Shown here: positions 63,572 to 64,000 of the stretch, in pieces
Numbering within the stretch: the stretch's first letter is position 1
Layout of the letters: every line of letters begins with the position of its first letter
Assembly: GCF_029436685.1 (NCBI RefSeq)
Contig: NZ_JAROCY010000002.1
Span: 62,001-126,000 of the forward strand
From: Novosphingobium cyanobacteriorum
GTDB taxonomy: Bacteria; Pseudomonadota; Alphaproteobacteria; Sphingomonadales; Sphingomonadaceae
Direction: 5' to 3'
Length of the DNA stretch: 64,000 bases
Position numbers and translations under genes: made by a program
The notes under the pieces: generated by a model
What the model was told of the DNA's origin: nothing
What the model saw: the letters and a program-made list of their open reading frames with translations, nothing else
Database searches by the model: none

Positions 63572-64000
63572 ATGTTCGCCGCGTTCTTCGGGTCCTTCTT
63601 CCCGTCCCCCGAATCCCGCCTGTCCGATCGCTGGGTCGCGCCGGTCGTCGCTTCCCAGCCCGATCCCGATGATCTCGATCATGATGGCCGCCCTGACGAT
63701 ATCCTCGTCGGCACCTCGGCCTCGGATGTCTGGCACGCCGGCCTCGGCAACGATCAGCTGCGCGGGCGTGATGGCAATGACAGGATCTTTGGCGATGACG
63801 GCAATGATGTGATCGCCGGCGACGAAGGCAATGATCAGCTCGAAGGCGGCGCCGGGAACGATACCGTGCTTGGCGGCAGCGGCAACGATATCGTGCGCGG
63901 CGATGATGGCACCGATCGCCTCTCGGGCGAATCCGGCAACGACATCGTCGATGGCGGCGCGGGCAACGATCGCATCAGCGGCGGATCGGGCAACGACATC
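63572..64000 (+). CDS. RTX-type calcium-binding repeat protein, N-terminal part
   Basis: The first 143 codons of a frame open at the window's right edge. The start is the ATG after GGAG. A 50-residue leader (MFAAFFGSFFPSPESRLSDR, then an Asp-rich linker) is followed by nonapeptide repeats of the GGxGxD type (GLGNDQLRG, DDGNDVIAG, GGAGNDTVLGGSGNDIV and so on). Such repeats form a calcium-bound beta-roll and occur in type I-secreted proteins. A C-terminal secretion signal would lie outside the window. Confidence 0.88.
   Translation, partial: MFAAFFGSFFPSPESRLSDRWVAPVVASQPDPDDLDHDGRPDDILVGTSASDVWHAGLGNDQLRGRDGNDRIFGDDGNDVIAGDEGNDQLEGGAGNDTVLGGSGNDIVRGDDGTDRLSGESGNDIVDGGAGNDRISGGSGNDI

Noticed and set aside
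63696..64000. Tandem GGxGxD coding repeats as a DNA tandem-repeat or CRISPR array
   Set aside because: The units are 27-base coding nonapeptides in one open frame with variable bases, not identical repeats with spacers.

Overview
The window looks like chromosomal DNA from an alphaproteobacterium of the Sphingomonadales, most likely close to Novosphingobium. This is inferred from gene content, not from a marker-gene search. The support is high G+C with long shadow ORFs, two TonB-dependent receptors, flavin halogenases beside a receptor, ATGA-style coupled operons, a sphingomonad-type short repeat, and a housekeeping order of petABC, lgt-midA, glnD, yqgE, gltX, nadE and prs.

Layout. 1-1.6 kb: the end of a subtilisin-like protease and a secreted low-complexity protein with a PRC-barrel-like tail. 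1.8-10.5 kb: a LuxR-type regulator divergent from six tightly coupled genes (cytochrome P450, sulfotransferase, SDR, molybdopterin oxidoreductase, DUF1254 protein, second SDR) closed by a hairpin. This is the best candidate for an undescribed catabolic or modification pathway. 10.5-12.9 kb: a gene graveyard with pieces of a GDSL hydrolase, an L-rhamnose isomerase, a LacI regulator and a Dabb protein around one intact Tat-exported sugar isomerase-like gene. 13.1-17.7 kb: a secreted serine hydrolase and a TonB receptor, convergent with a second LuxR-type regulator. 17.7-19.0 kb: a gene-poor stretch.

19.0-30.3 kb: a carbohydrate locus. A LacI regulator and an FHS-type transporter stand upstream of a five-gene operon: TonB receptor, two flavin-dependent halogenases with all key residues, a secreted GH13 enzyme and a cytoplasmic GH68 enzyme. 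Two perfect palindromes lie in the divergent promoter region. The enzymes suggest uptake and cleavage of sucrose-like or fructose-containing glucosides. 31.1-35.3 kb: an SDR/NTF2-like pair divergent from a LysR gene, then an OhrR-controlled pair of a secreted esterase and Ohr.

35.6-44.8 kb: a genomic island inserted in the 3' end of tRNA-Gly(TCC). It has a P4-type integrase beside the tRNA, a degenerate att copy at the far end, matching 23-bp paired repeats inside both ends, an AT-rich ParA module, small island genes with coupled or overlapping frames, and a type ISP/IIG-like restriction-modification gene with one in-frame TGA placed between its nuclease catalytic residues.

44.8-64 kb: core genes: NDP-forming acyl-CoA synthetase, apt, cytochrome bc1 (petABC), midA, lgt, an acyl-CoA ligase, glnD, yqgE, gltX, a VapBC-type toxin-antitoxin pair, a small protein under two Fur-box-like palindromes, nadE, prs, and the start of an RTX-repeat protein whose ribosome-binding site lies inside a long hairpin. 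No rRNA, CRISPR array or intact insertion sequence was seen.
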